DNA of 64,000 bases from contig NW_003101650.1 of the NCBI RefSeq assembly GCF_000003855.2, forward strand, positions 195,054 to 259,053, written 5' to 3'. The position numbers and the translations under genes are program-made. Below, piece after piece: positions 1 through 13,281 of the stretch (its first letter is position 1; every line of letters starts with the position of its first letter). The DNA is from Blastomyces gilchristii SLH14081. Its lineage: Eukaryota > Ascomycota > Eurotiomycetes > Onygenales > Ajellomycetaceae. The notes under the pieces are model-generated. The model was not told where the DNA came from and did no database searches. It saw only the letters and a list, made by a program, of their open reading frames with translations.

Positions 1-1038
1 ATGATTAAATGAATCTTGAACTGATCTGAAACTCTGTTTTAAAAATTCAAAAGAGAAGAATATCAAAGCTGATAATTCATCTGCACTGAGTTCCTGCTCA
101 TATGAATATTCATAGCAATGAATTGACCAATTCAGCTGTAAAAAAGAGTGCAGAATTAAGCAGATCTATTCAAAAAATTGTGTCCTGATCTTTTATAAAG
201 AGAAAAATAAAAGAATCTTGTTTAGACAAGTGAAAGAAAAGCTGGTAGAAATAAAAGAAGAGTATACATTATTCAAGATTTGAAACAAAACTCAAGTGAA
301 AATCTTGTTCCATTAAATGTAAAAAGAAAATATTCTCATCTATAATACAGCTGAAACTAGAACATGACTATTTCAAATCTTATATACAAAGATTTAATGA
401 TAGATTTAACTCAATACAATGCTCATTCTGCAATACAAATGAGAATTCTGAGTATATTATAATACACTGTGCATTATACAATAGTCTCAGAGTCAGATTG
501 AAAGAGAAGTATCATCTAAATCAATTAAATATGAGATTCTTATTCTCAACTGAGACAGAAATTAAATACTTAATAGACTTTCTATCAGAAACTCAAGCAG
601 CTATAAGAAAATGACTAAATTCAGAAATATCTGAATATGAAGAGGAGGAAATCAATCAGATATAGTCTGTTAAAACAGCTATATACTATCTTTTAATAAT
701 TTGTTTTGTTACAGTCTCTCTTTACTTTATCTTTTCCTTTTAATTTCTTTCTATCTATCTATTTAATGTGTCTATCTTTAAGACTGTGTTCTCTTTTCCT
801 TTGTCATGATATTGTCAAATGGTTTCAAAGTATTAAAAGATGTTAAAACACTGTAATTTGTAAACAGTTTTTATCTTCTGAGCTGGAATTTTCTGATTTT
901 GCATATCTGAAATTGATGAATGTATAATAGTTAACTTTACAGATATAGGAAAAACCCTGAGAACTAAAAGTTCTCAGGTAGATGTCATAGTCTCTGACTG
1001 TATACATCTATAATTGAAGAATAATAATAATAATAATA
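1..1038 (+). mobile_element. 3' end of a LINE (Tad1/I-like non-LTR retrotransposon)
   Basis: The 5' part lies outside the window. One frame, with a few stops, shows an RNase H-like block near 70-160 (motif VPAH followed by NE). A C-terminal Cys/His cluster follows near 410-480 (CSFC, then HC), as at the end of fungal LINE pol proteins. The reading frame ends at 664. The untranslated tail carries a small hairpin (GAGAACT/AGTTCTC, about 958-976) and ends in an (AAT)n run at 1018-1038. After the tail the sequence becomes E2 gypsy sequence that also occurs at 29770, so the LINE inserted into an E2 copy. I see essentially no CpG. The class is well supported; the clade is inferred from the RNase H block and the Cys cluster. 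Confidence 0.72.
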
Positions 1039-1749
1039 GTGATGAGAAGAGCAGGAAACAGATTAGATACAGACAAATCAGCTGACAGAAGAGATGACAT
1101 CTCACTGCAAGTTATAGCTACTATCATCACAGCTGTAAGAGATGTAGAAGAAGAAGAAGATGTGATAATAAGAGTAATACTTCTGCAGCTCATTGACACT
1201 GCTGTCTCTGTCTTTCACCTGACTTTCTTAACAGTCACAGAAATCACAGCTGCATTATAAAAACATTTATTACTCACTAGAAAATGTCAGAATAAGCTTC
1301 TTATTATCTCTTAAAAATGATACTCTCATACACTCACTATTATAGATGAGAAGAGAGGAGAGAAAAATATTTCATAGAAGAAAGAGATCTTTTTGAAAAA
1401 TCCTGTCATTACTATTAGTATTGTCTCTAAAATACATCACTTTTACAGAGAATTTCATAAACAGAACAGAATATGATAGAAGATCTGTAAGTCACTTATT
1501 AACTATATTTTTCACATTTCAAATTGATATATAAGGAACTCACTTATCACACAGTTGATTTGAACAGAGATGAGAAAGAGAGATTTATACAGTCAGCAGA
1601 GAAAACTCATCTATTTCTTTATATCACAGTACATACACTGTCAATCAGTTAGCAACTGTTGCTATACAACAAAGATAACTTCTAATCTGATAATCTTGAG
1701 AATATCAGAACTATACTCTTAAAAAGAAGAGTATTATTACACTCTTAAC
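1039..1749 (+). mobile_element. E2 gypsy element, 3' internal region (left copy E2-A)
   Basis: This stretch aligns along its length with 29774-30475 of the complete E2 element. It shares the short open frame with LDTDK and RRDD motifs and the following untranslated stretch leading into the LTR. It is cut on the left by the LINE. Its LTR follows directly, so this is the tail of an E2 copy whose body lies beyond the left edge. Confidence 0.8.
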
Positions 1750-1851
1750 TGTGTTAAGACTCTATTACAGTTTCACACAGCTTATTACTTTCTTATAAAT
1801 GATTTCATTCATTCTACAGACTATTTGAACCAGTTTTCAATTACTCTATGA

Positions 1852-2239
1852 TGTGGCGGGCTGCGCCCGATCAATCATATAGACTATTCCGTTACACTCC
1901 ACAGATTCCACGTACGCTCCGATCCTCGGCCATTCTCGATCGCCGATCCTCGGCCGCCACGAACGCGTACGCTCCGATTCTCAGCCATTCTTGATCACCG
2001 ATCCTCGGCCGCCACGAACGCGTACGCTCCGATTCTCAGCCATTCTTGATCACCGATCCTCGGCCGCTACGAACGCGCGTATATTCTTCTGCCCCGAAGC
2101 TCCACCACATATGTGTATAAATATCCATCTCAATCACTGATTCTCACACTTTCTCTTTCCTTCCTTCTTTAATGTTTTTATCTTTGTTATATAAGACCTA
2201 TCAATATTATACTGATCTATTCAGCATAGGCCTCTTACA
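1852..2239 (+). repeat. E1-A 5' LTR
   Basis: It runs TGTGGCGGG to TTACA, 388 bases. A TATAAATA box near 2115 and a pyrimidine-rich stretch near 2145-2170 follow a CpG-rich tandem repeat at 1920-2084. It has one more repeat unit than the 3' LTR, which accounts for the 55-base length difference. Confidence 0.9.
1920..2084 (+). repeat. 55-base CpG-rich minisatellite inside the E1-A LTR
   Basis: Three tandem units start at 1920, 1975 and 2030. Each holds CGATYCTCRGCC and the core CCACGAACGCG (third unit CTACGAACGCG). The 3' LTR holds two more-mutated units near 7435-7540. Dense CpG here contrasts with its near absence in the element body. Confidence 0.88.
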
Positions 2240-2843
2240 CTATAAAAATGTTCATTGTCTTCTTATTAGAAAACAATTATCCATGCATCATCTTCTTATT
2301 AGAAACAATTATTCATCAAGAGATATCTGAACATGTAACAACATGTAAGAAATAGAGAAACAGTCAAACAGTTAAGCAGACACTAAGTTCTCAGATAGTT
2401 CTTAGATAGAAGCTTGCTCATCAGTCACTCTGACTCTGTAATAAGATCTTATGAAGAGAATAAGATTTTATAAGAGAATGTCAGTGAAAGATCTGAGAGT
2501 TCTGACACTTAGATGTATGAGAATATGATTACACTTCTTCAGATTTCACAGATATCATACATTCAATGATTGATATAATTATGTCTAATGATAATATGAG
2601 AGAATCTCTGAATATAAGCATAGATACAGTGTCACAGTGACTCTGAGCAATGTTGAAACTATAATAACAATAAATAGCTGATATGCATGCAACTTAACAA
2701 CATTAATATAAAGAGATTCAACAATTATCATAATAAGAAACTCATACAATTTCAACATTTACAGAATTGAATATAAAAGCACTGAAAGAATGCTTAAATA
2801 CTTTTATATATTTTAATACTTCTGATCTCACTCTCTACTCATC

Positions 2844-5800
2844 ATGAAGAATGAAAATGCTCATGAAACTGAGTGTAGATGAAGATTCCATCAGTTTATT
2901 AATTAATCAAGATTAATATATCAATGAACAATTGAAGAATTGTATGAAACAGAAGTTTCATTTATAAATGAAAGCATGTGAATCAGTGTTGTGAATGTCT
3001 GATAATATTATGAAACATCTTGATATTCTGTTTCAAGACACTATCATATAACAGAAAGTATTAGATTGATTACAGAGCATCTGACAGAGAAACACTTCTC
3101 TTACAACATTTATTCCTGACTTTAACACTAAGATTCTAGAAGCAGGTGATCAATCTTGAGAGAATCAAATAAAGATTAGCATGCTTAAGAAGATATTAAC
3201 TTTTGAACTCTTACAGATTCTTATAAGCACAGATGAAGATCAGACTTATAAAGACTTCTGCACACAGCTCTGAACAATGAATAATCATCTTATCAAGCTT
3301 AAGAATATACAGAACAGTGGTAGAAGATATTACATTTCAGCAACTCATATATCTGTGCTGAGAAATAACAATGATGCAGATGCTATGAATTGAGTAGACT
3401 TGAATATCTACACATAAGCAAGAATCTCTGCTATCTGAACAGGCTTCTGAGTCCCTGAGATCACTTCTGAAGAAGTCACTGATCAATGTTAATGTGAAGT
3501 ATACATCAACTGTAACTAATTAGAACACATTACTTTCAACTGCTGATTGACCTATATGTCTTCATATTTGAGAGAAAGATCAGTATCTTCTTGTTCAAAG
3601 AATGAATCAGTGTCTGTCTATGTCAATCACATTATATTAGAGAAAGATTCAGAAGATAACTATGAGAATGTCTCAGTGAAACAGGGAAAAGATTAGCTTC
3701 TGTTCAAATTCATAAACAGAAGCTTGAAGAGATTGAATGATAACAATTTAAAGAGAAGATAACAATGAATGCAATTCTTGTATCTACTGTGATTAATAAT
3801 ATGTATAATATGAAGATTATGATAGACAGTGATCTATACTACTATGCAATGATAAAATCTTCAGTTATAAAATATTATAATCTTCAGTGTATCTCTCTAT
3901 TAAAACTCTGACTTCTCACAGAATTTAATGATTTAAAAGACATTTGTATCTGTTACATGATGAAGCTGATCATAGATGTAGAAGGACATTAACATGAAGA
4001 TATCTATATGTATGAAGTTGATAATCTTGATTACAATCTTATATTAGAACTTGTCTGGCTATCTGAATAAGATATCTTATTAAATACTTGAAACAGAAGC
4101 TTGATATTCTCTAACAATGATAGAGTTCATAAAGATGATATTCACAAGATCATGAATCTGACACAGATCTCTGTCAATGCATACAAAATACTCTGAAAAA
4201 GAAGTCATCATCAAAATCACTGATGAAGTCACTGACAGTAAGATCATATATTAATCTATTTTATCAGTCTGATCAATATCAAAAAGACTCTAGAATAGTT
4301 ATCTTATATTATAATAACAGATTCTCATACAAAACTCTCTCAATAATATCATGAATATCTAGATATCTTTTAACAAGATAATATTATAAATATATCTCTC
4401 TTATAAGATTCTGAAGTGAATCACAGTATTAAGTTAGAGAAAAAGAATGATAAGAATTCTGAACTATCATAAGACTCTCTTTATAACATGTTTCAAGATG
4501 AACTTCTTCTTCTTTAAAAGACACTCAATAATCTGTTGAATAAAGAATTTATATATATTAGCAACTCTTTCATCACAGTCTCTATTCTCTTTGTAAAGAA
4601 ATCAGATAAAGAACTTCAATTCTGTATGAACTATCAAGATCTGAACAGATTGATAAAGAAAGATTGATATCTCTTATCTCTCATCAATGAAATCCTAGCA
4701 TGAATTGAGTGAGCTCAATGATTTATAAAACTAGATGTCATCACTGTGTTTTATAAGATTTGTATTACTGAAAAAGATAAATAACTTACAGAATTCTGCA
4801 CATATTATGACCTCTTTGAATGAATAGTCATACTCTTTGAACTGACTAACATTCTCAGTATATTTCAGAAGTATATCAACTGAGTACTCTGAGATTTTCT
4901 TGATAAATTTGTATCTACTTATCTAGATGACATTCTCATCTTCATTGATGAATTCAGAAAAGAATATCAAGAACATGTGCAAAAGATATTATAATAACTA
5001 TGAGAAGCAGAACTACTGATAGATATTGATAAGTATGATTTTGAAGTTAAGAGTATCAAGTATCTGAGTTTTATTATAGAAGCTGATAAGAAAATTCAAA
5101 TGAATTCTGAGAAAGTCTCTGTCATTCTTAAATGAGAAGCTCTGTGTACTGTGAAAGATGTACAAAGCTTCATTGAATTTGCTAACTTCTATCAGTGATT
5201 TATATGAAACTTCTCAGATATCATGAAACTACTTACAGATCTCACTAAGAAAGACTCAGTATTTCAATAATCAGCAGATACTGAAGCTGCATTTACATAG
5301 ATAAAGAAGATGTTCATTAATACTTCTTTACTGATAATTTTTAATTCTGATTGTAAGATAGTTGTTGAAGCTGATTTCTCTGACTATATAACAGAAGAAG
5401 TGATATTGTAATATAATAATAAAGATGTTCCACAATTATATATCTTCATGTCTAAGAAACTGAGTCCTGCTAAATACAATTATGAGATCTATGATAAGAA
5501 ACTTCTCATAATTGTACACTGTTTAGAAGAATGAGACTCTGAACTTCAAAGTATCTCTGAGTTTGAGATAGTTATAGATTATAAGAATCTTAAATACTTC
5601 ATAACTATCTGTAAACTTACTGAATGACAGATATAATAATCTGAGTTCTTAAGCTGCTTTTATTTTATAATACACTATCATTCTAACAGTCAGAACTTGA
5701 TAACAGATGCTCTCTCATATTGAGAGCAAGATATGTCATCTGATGTAACAGATACTTACTGAATGAACTGAGAGCATCAGCTTTTGAATCTGAAGATACT

Positions 5801-7365
5801 AGTTGATTAAGATGAAACAGCTCACAGCACTATACATACTTCTCTGATTAGAACTATTACTGATATCTCAACTTCTTCTGAACCTATATTAGATGAGCTA
5901 TAATATACAGCAGCTCAAACTGATGAACTTCTTCAAGTACTCACTGAAACAGTATAACAAGAAGTATTCTGATTTCTCTCAGAATTATAAGTAAGAATCA
6001 ACATCTCAGAATATTCAATCAATGATAATAACACTCTATAATTCTGTGAATAATGCTGAGTCTCTCACTCTGAATTCTTACACATCTGAATAATATAAGA
6101 GATGTATGATTCATGTATAACTGATTATTCAGACTGTGAACAACTGTATAGAATGATCTCTCAAGAGTTCTATTAATCTGAAATATTAAACAGCATCAGA
6201 TACTTCATCTAAAACTATAATCACTGTTCTTTCATTATTTTATAAAAGAACTGTAGAAAAGGTCTACTGAAATCATTTAATATTTCTAATAGAATCTGAT
6301 GAGATGTAATGATTAACTTCACTATCAATCTATCTAAGAGTAAGAATTGTAGAAATATTCTGATCATTGTGAATTGATTGAGTAAAGATATAATATTGAA
6401 ATCTTATAATAAGATAAATGCTGAATAAGTCACTGAAGTCTTTCTACAGAGCCTGTTCTATCAGATATATAAATTACTGAGATTCATAGTATCAGATCAG
6501 AGCTGTCAATTTATAAGTACTCTCTAAACTAGAATCTGTCAAGTTCTCAAGATTATACACTGTCTGTTAACTGTCTATTATCTCAAGACTGATAATGCAT
6601 CAGAATAGATAATTCAGACTGTAAAGAATTATCTTCATAAATTCTGTAATTACTTATAAGATGATTGATATAATCTTCTTCTACATGCAGAGATTGCTAT
6701 CAACAGTTGAGATGCTGTTTTAACAGATATAAGTCTATTCTTTCTTACATATAAATATTACATGAAAGTGTTGAATCTTCTAGAGATTACATAGTTCACA
6801 CTGAACTCTCACAGTCTGATTCAGATCACTGATAATATAGTAATAAAGCTCTGAGATGCCTGTGATTGAGCAGAGGTCTTCATAACAACTATAAAATAAG
6901 ATTAAGAGAATTAAATCAATATTCACTGAGACTTCACTGAACAATATAAGATACAAGATCTGATATGATTAAATCTTAAGAATATATAAATTATATATTC
7001 ATTCTGTACACTAGATTACTGTCATATCAGATATAAAATAATAGAAGTTCTAGATAGTCACAACTACTGTCTTAATATATTATCAGAAATTCATAATATA
7101 TTTCATACAAGCTTACTTCACTGCACTATCATTAATTCATTCTCTTCTCAACTGACTTCTGACTGACAACTGCCAGGAATTATAGAAGAAGATAATGAAC
7201 TTAAGTAAGAGATTAAAGAAATTCTCAATAAGAGATCACACAGCTGCAGCTGACAATATCTTATGAAATGAGTCAGCTATGATCAACTGATCTGAACTCT
7301 AAGTTCTGTGTTATCTGAAACAGTAGCTCTTGACCAATGAGAACTGCTTTCAGAAAGAGAGGGCT
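2844..7365 (+). pseudogene. E1-A gag-pol remnant (gypsy chromovirus)
   Basis: Gag starts near 2844 and ends with a decayed CCHC knuckle near 3500-3540. Protease-like sequence lies near 3790-3900. Reverse transcriptase spans about 4480-5150 with the YLDD active site intact at 4919-4930. RNase H follows at about 5290-5750. Integrase lies at about 6000-6900, with the zinc-binding and DNA-cutting regions still traceable. A chromodomain-like block lies near 7190-7350. Tryptophan, arginine and glutamine codons have turned into stops all along (TGG to TGA, CGA to TGA, CAG/CAA to TAG/TAA), so no functional protein is possible. The chromodomain places it among chromoviruses, which tend to target heterochromatin. 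Confidence 0.88.
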
Positions 7366-7367
7366 AA

Positions 7368-7700
7368 TGTGGCGGGCTGTGCCTGATCAATCATATAGAC
7401 TATTCTGTTACGCTTCACAGATTCCATGTACACTCTGATCCTTGATCATTCTTGATCACTGATTCTCAGCCGCCACGAACGCGTACACTTCAATTCTTGG
7501 CCATTCTCAATCACTGATCCTCGGCCGCTACAAACGCGCGTATATTCTTCCACCCCGAAGCTCCACCACATACATGTATAAATATCCACCTTGATTACTG
7601 ATTCTCGCACTTTCTCTTTTCTTCCTTCTTTAATGTTTTTATCTTTGTTATATAAGACCTATCAATATTGTACTGATCTATTCGGCGTAGGCTTCTTACA
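7368..7700 (+). repeat. E1-A 3' LTR
   Basis: It runs TGTGGCGGG to TTACA, 333 bases. It matches the 5' LTR but has two rather than three 55-base units, and more CpG to TpG/CpA changes. Confidence 0.9.
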
Positions 7701-8132
7701 TATGACATTATTTGAATATATTATAAAAAGATCTAATTAATGAATATGAGAATCTCACTTCTATATAAGATTAGCAGATTACTCTTTCATAACAGTGAGA
7801 TGCTGCTGAGGTATTACTTCAGCTATTCTTACTCATGAAATAAGAGAAAAGTATTCACTCATTATCTATATAGAATAGCTAGATGCTGACTTCTTATTAA
7901 AGAAGTCAGTGATTCATTTTTCTACTACTGAAAGATATATAAAAGTTAGTGTATTTTTTATACAATCTTCTTAGTATACTAAGTACTGTATCTATGATAT
8001 TCTCATGATAACTCTGTAGTCTACAAGCTCACTATTCAAGTAAGATAGTCAAGCTCACTTATATAGCTTCTTAAATAACTACTTCTATATAACACTGCTG
8101 ACTAGTCACTGCTTCAGTTCCGTCATATTACA

Positions 8133-11100
8133 ATAATTGTAAAATGCTTGAGATTCTTATAATCTGTGATTATTTTAAATTTAAAGATACTTCAGAGTTC
8201 AGAGTCTTATTCTTCTAGATAGTATACAATTATAAGAAGTTTCTTATTATAGATCTCATAGTTGTATTCAACAGAACTTAGTTTCTTAAATATAAAGACA
8301 TATGATTGTAAGATATCTTTATTATTATATTATAATATAGCTTCTTCTATGACATAGTCAGAGAAATCAGCTTTAATAACTGTTTTATAATCAGAATTGA
8401 ATATTATTAACAGAGAGATATTAATAAGTATCTTCTTTATCTGTGAAAATGCAGCTTCAGTGTCTGCTAATCATTGAAATACTGAGTTTTTCTTAGTGAG
8501 TTCTGTAAGTGATCTCTTAATATCTGAGAAGTTTTGTATAAATCACTGGCCTCAGTGGCCGAATGATTAATGCGGCCACTCAGTAGCACCTTGGCGTGGG
8601 AAATCAAGGTGCGTGGGTTCGAAACCTGTAGAGAATACATTAAATCCGGAACTCAAGCACCTCAGATTTCTAATACATACAGAGGTGTATAAATCACTTC
8701 AATGAATTGCTCTATGTTTCTGAGCTGAGAAGTTATTATCATATGTATCTAATTATCACTTCTTTGTATTTTTCTATGTTCTTGTTATCTTGACATAATC
8801 TTAACACCTGTGTTTCCTTCTGTATAATCAACACTTAATCTGTATTTAACATCACACAAGGACTTATTATAAGCTCCGCTTGCATATGAGTATAATGAAA
8901 GAATAATAATAATAATAATAATAGTATAAATGACTGATAGAAGTTAGCAAATCTGATAAAGCTTTATATTTCTTTCATAGTGCACAGAGTCTCTTATTTA
9001 AGAATAGCAGAGATCTTTTTAAAATTCATTCAGATTCTCTTATCAGCTTCTATAATAAAGTCTAAATATTTTATACTTTTAATTTTAAAATCATACTTAT
9101 CTATATCTATCAGTAGTCTCACTTCTTATAGTTATTGTAATATCTTTTACATATATTCTTGATATTCTTTTCTAGACTTATCAGTGAAGATAAGAATGTT
9201 ATCAAGATATATAGATATAAATTTATTAAGAAAATTTCAGAGTATCTAGTTAATATACTTCTGAAATATACTGAAAGCATTAGTCAGTTCAAAGAGTGTG
9301 ACTACTCATTCAAAGAGATTATATTATGTTTGAAATACTGTAAGTCACTTACCTTCTTCAGTAATATGAATCTTATAAAATGCAGTGATAATATCTAGCT
9401 TTGTAAATCATTGAGCTTATTCAATATGAGTTAGAATTTTATTAATAAGAGATAAAGAATAGCAGTCTTTCTTCATTAATCTATTCAGTTCTTAATAGTT
9501 TATACAGAATCAGAGTTCTTCATCTGATTTCTTTATAAAGAGAATAGAGACTGCGGTAGAAGAGTTGCAAATATATATAAATTCTTTATTTAACAGATTA
9601 TTAAGTGTCTTTTAAAGAAGAAGAAGTTCATCTCAGAACATGTTATAAAGAGAGCTTCATAATAATTTAAGATCTTTATTATTCTTCTTTTTTAACTTGA
9701 TACTGTGATGCACTTCTGAGTCTCATAAGAAGAGTATGTTTGTAATATTATCTTCTCAGAAGATATCTAGATATTGATGATATTATTGAGAGAGTTTGAT
9801 ATAAAAATCTGTTATTGTAGTACAGAATAACTTTTCTAAAGCTTTCTTAATATCAGTCAGACTGATGAAATAGATTATTACATAGTTCTGCTATCAGCAA
9901 TCTTTTCAACAACTTCTTTTTCAGAGTATTTCATAGATATTGACAGAGATCTATGTCAGATTCATAGTCTTATAAATATCATCTTTATAAACTCTATTAT
10001 TGTTAGAGAATATTAAGCTTCTATTTCAAGCATTTAACAAGATATTATATTCAGATAATCAGACAAGTTCTAATATAAGATTATAATCAAGATTATTAAC
10101 TTCATATATATAGACATCTTCATATTAATATTCTTCAACATCTATGTTTAGTTTCATTATATAACAGATACAAACATCTTTTAAATCATTAAATTCTGTG
10201 AGAAGTCAGAATTTTGATAAGAGAATACACTGAAGATTATAATATCTTACAACTGAAGATTTAATTATTGCAGAGTGACATAGATCACTATCTATCATAG
10301 TCTTCATATTATACATGTTATTCATCACAGTAGATATAAGAATTGTATTTATTATTATCTTTTCTTTAAATTATTATTATCTGATCTCTTCAAGCTTGTG
10401 TTTACAAATTTGAACAGAAGTTAATCTTTTCTCTGTTTTATCAAAGTATTCTTATAGTTATCTTTTAAATATTTCTTCAATGCAATGTGATTGGCGCGGA
10501 CAGACAACTGATTCATTCTTTAAGTGAGAAGATACTAATCTTTCTCTTAAGTGAGAAAATACTGATCTTTCTCTTAAGTGAAAAGATACATGAATTAATC
10601 AGCAGTTGAAAGTAATATGTTCTGATCAGTTACAATTGATATACACTTCATGTTAACATCAATCAGTGACTTCTTCAGAAGTGATCTCAGAAACTCAGAA
10701 GTCTGTTCAGATAGTGAAGATTCTTACTTGTGTATAAATATTCAAGTCTACTCAGTTCATGACATCTGCATCACTGTTGTTATTTCTCAGCGCAGGTGTA
10801 TGAGTGACTGAGATGTAATATCTTCTATTACTATTCTGTATACTCTTGAGCTTGATAAGACAGTTATTCAATATCTGAAGTTATATACAGAAATCTTCAT
10901 AAGTCTGATCTTCATCTACACTTATAAGAGTCTGTAAGAGTTCAAAAGTTAATACCTTCTTAAGCATACTAATCTTCATTTAATTCTCTCAAGATTAATC
11001 ACCTGCTTCTATAATCTTGATGTCAAAGTCAGAAATGAATGTTATAAGAGAAGTATTTCTCTATTAAACACTCTATAATCAATCTAATACTTTCTATTGT

Positions 11101-12198
11101 ATAACAGTGTCTCAGAACAGAATATGAAGATATTTGATAATATTATCAGATATTTACAACACTGGTTCACATGCTTTCATTCATGAATAAAACTTCTGCT
11201 TTATATAATCTCTCAATCATTCATTGATATATCAATCTTGATTGATTAGTGAACTGATAATATCTTCATCTACACTTAGTTTCACAGGCATTTTCAATCT
11301 TTATGATGAGTAGAGAGTGAGATCAGAAGTATTAAAATATACAGAGATATCTAAGCATTTCTTCAGTATCTGTATTATGTTCATATTTGATTCTGTCAGT
11401 GTTAAAATTGTCTGTGCAGAGGTTTCTTGTTGAGATAATCATTGAATTTCCTTGTATTAACATTATTGAGTTGTATGCATATCAGCTATCTACTGTTATT
11501 GTAATTTCAACATTGCTTAGAGTTACTGTGATATTACATCTATACTTGTATTTAAGAGTTGTCTCATATTATCATTAGATATGATTATATCATTTGTTGA
11601 ATATATGAAATCTGAAGAAGTGTAATTGTATGAATATCTTTTACATCTAGAGTATTAGAACTCTCAGATCTTTCACTGACATTCTCTTTGTAAGATCTTG
11701 TTACAGAGTCAGAGTGACTGATGAGTAAGCTTCTATTTAATAACTCAATATCTGTTTGACTGATTAATCATTTTTCTATTTCTTATACATTATTACATGT
11801 TTGAATATCTTCTCAATAAGTAATCATTTCTAATAAGAAGATGATAAGTGTGAATAATCATTTCTAATAAGAAGATAATGAATGTTTTTCAAGTATAAAA
11901 GGCCTATACTAAATAGATTGATATAATATTTATAGATCTTATATAACAAAGTGAAAAACATTAGAAAAGGAAAAGAAAGAGAAAGTACAGAGATCAGCAA
12001 TCAGAGTGAACATTTATACATATACATAGTGAAGCTTCAGAATGAAAGAATAGAAATTTCATAAGTTTTCAGCTGAGAATCAGTAACTGAGAATGAGAGC
12101 TTTAGCAGAGAATCAGTGACTGAGAATCAGAGTCTTAGTAGAAATCTGTAAAGTGTAATAGAATAGTCTATACAATTAATCAGACTCAGCTCATCACA
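8133..12198 (-). mobile_element. E1-B: gypsy chromovirus fragment, reverse strand
   Basis: Reverse-complement E1 runs from the RNase H region (8133) through reverse transcriptase, protease and gag to its 5' LTR at 11894-12198 (right end TCATCACA). The integrase half should lie left of the E2-A insertion, outside the window. A SINE interrupts it at 8549-8924. The short open frames inside (for example 9159-9398) are stretches of antisense reverse transcriptase without stops, not genes. Confidence 0.85.
8549..8924 (+). mobile_element. tRNA-Ser-like SINE, copy 1
   Basis: The head resembles tRNA-Ser: A box TGGCCGAATGATT near 8556-8568 and B box GGTTCGAAACC at 8616-8626. A body without coding capacity follows, then a tail (AAT)n. 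Target duplications of 12 bases flank it: TATAAATCACTG (8537-8548) and TATAAATGACTG (8925-8936). The empty site in another E1 copy near 31480 reads TATAAATCACTG once. CpG is partly kept, unlike the host element. It would be transcribed by RNA polymerase III and moved by a LINE machinery. Confidence 0.88.
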
Positions 12199-13281
12199 CT
12201 ATCTATTAAAAAAATTTAAAATTTAAAATATTATTTCTTTTATAAAAATTTAATATTTTTTATTAATATCTCTGAATATGTATTTATAAAAGAAATTCAA
12301 ATACTGTGAAAATATCAATTAATAAAAAATTAAACAAGAGTTAGAAAAATATGATTAAATAATAAATTAAACTATTAAATGAAAAAATTACTCTTTTACA
12401 GCTAAATATATTCAAAATTTCATAAATTCAATTTTTAAATATTATTATATAGATTCTACTATCTCTCTCTTAATAATTAGTAAAATATAAATATACAGAG
12501 TTATTGAATACTTATTTAAATATAAGAAAATAAAATAAAAATCAATAAATTTAAAACAATTATTAATTGAAAATATTAAATATATTAAAACTTGATTTGA
12601 ATATTTTTAAATTTTATTTAAATAGTATAAGTTTCATATCTGTAATATTTATAACTTTGATAAAATTAAATTTTAAGAAAAATAAAAAAGAAAAGAATGA
12701 GTTATAACTGTTTTTAAAGAAATTAATTTTATTCTTTTTTCACTTTATTTAAGAGATTTAATAATAGTTATTGAGTATGTATTTATTAATTATTATATTA
12801 TTTTATTATTAATAATCTTAGTTGTAAAATTATGTAAGAAATCCCGCTTCTCATAGATTCTTTACCTCTATTTCTATCTCTAATATAATTAATAGAGTTA
12901 GTAGCTCTTGACTATATATAACTATATATACTGAAGTTCATGAATACTATTTATAACTTAGCTTGAATACTATTATACATTTAATCTCTATATTTATCTT
13001 TCTACTATAAATACTTCTAATAACTATTAATATATATTATATCAAGCTACAAACATCTGAATAATCATCTATGAGTATTTATTTTTATATTTCAAGCTCT
13101 GTTAGTCAGCAACTGTCTATTATAACTAAAAGAACTAGAAACTTATATACTTTAATTTCTGCAAACTCTACTGTGAATACTCAGAAGTAGCTATCTGAAT
13201 CATGAATAATCTCTGTAAAAGAAGACTTAGAGAACTTATTAATTTCTTAAAAAATATTATTCTTTATATCTGTAATAGAAC
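12199..13281. other. Very AT-rich stretch, no gene seen
   Basis: Non-coding, extremely AT-rich sequence lies between E1-B and the LTR of E1-C. Bases about 12838-12972 are an inverted, roughly 85 percent similar copy (by eye) of about 40611-40753, so at least part of it belongs to another dispersed repeat. I recognise no protein similarity in the rest. Confidence 0.6.

Larger units (their letters stand above)
1852..7700 (+). mobile_element. E1-A: complete Ty3/gypsy chromovirus, decayed
   Basis: The element has LTRs at 1852-2239 and 7368-7700 and an internal region with gag, protease, reverse transcriptase, RNase H, integrase and chromodomain order. The target duplication TATGA lies at 1847-1851 and 7701-7705. 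It sits inside an E2 LTR, whose uninterrupted form at 23212-23744 confirms the empty site. A purine-rich tract (AGAAAGAGAGGG) ends just before the 3' LTR. It is the only E1 copy here with no insertion in it, so it may be the youngest E1, but every coding frame is broken. Confidence 0.92.
1750..8132 (+). repeat. E2 3' LTR split by an E1 insertion
   Basis: The LTR begins TGTGTTAAG at 1750, runs to 1851, is interrupted by E1-A, resumes at 7701 and ends TTACA at 8132. The two halves join into the same LTR seen whole at 23212-23744, 30476-30993 and 39306-39823. The bases after it (8133 on) are reverse-strand E1, so E2-A had itself inserted into E1-B. Only the right flank (ATAAT, 8133-8137) of its target duplication can be seen. 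Confidence 0.85.

Noticed and set aside
1920..2084. CRISPR-like array
   Set aside because: Units are contiguous tandem repeats without spacers, inside an LTR of a eukaryotic element.
8549..8640. A genuine tRNA-Ser gene
   Set aside because: A and B boxes are present, but the sequence does not close into an acceptor stem, continues into a SINE body, and is flanked by target duplications.
9159..9398. 79-codon frame in E1-B, and the similar ones at 17728-17973 and 17964-18170
   Set aside because: They are antisense reverse transcriptase sequence that happens to lack stops; the same stretch recurs in every E1 copy.
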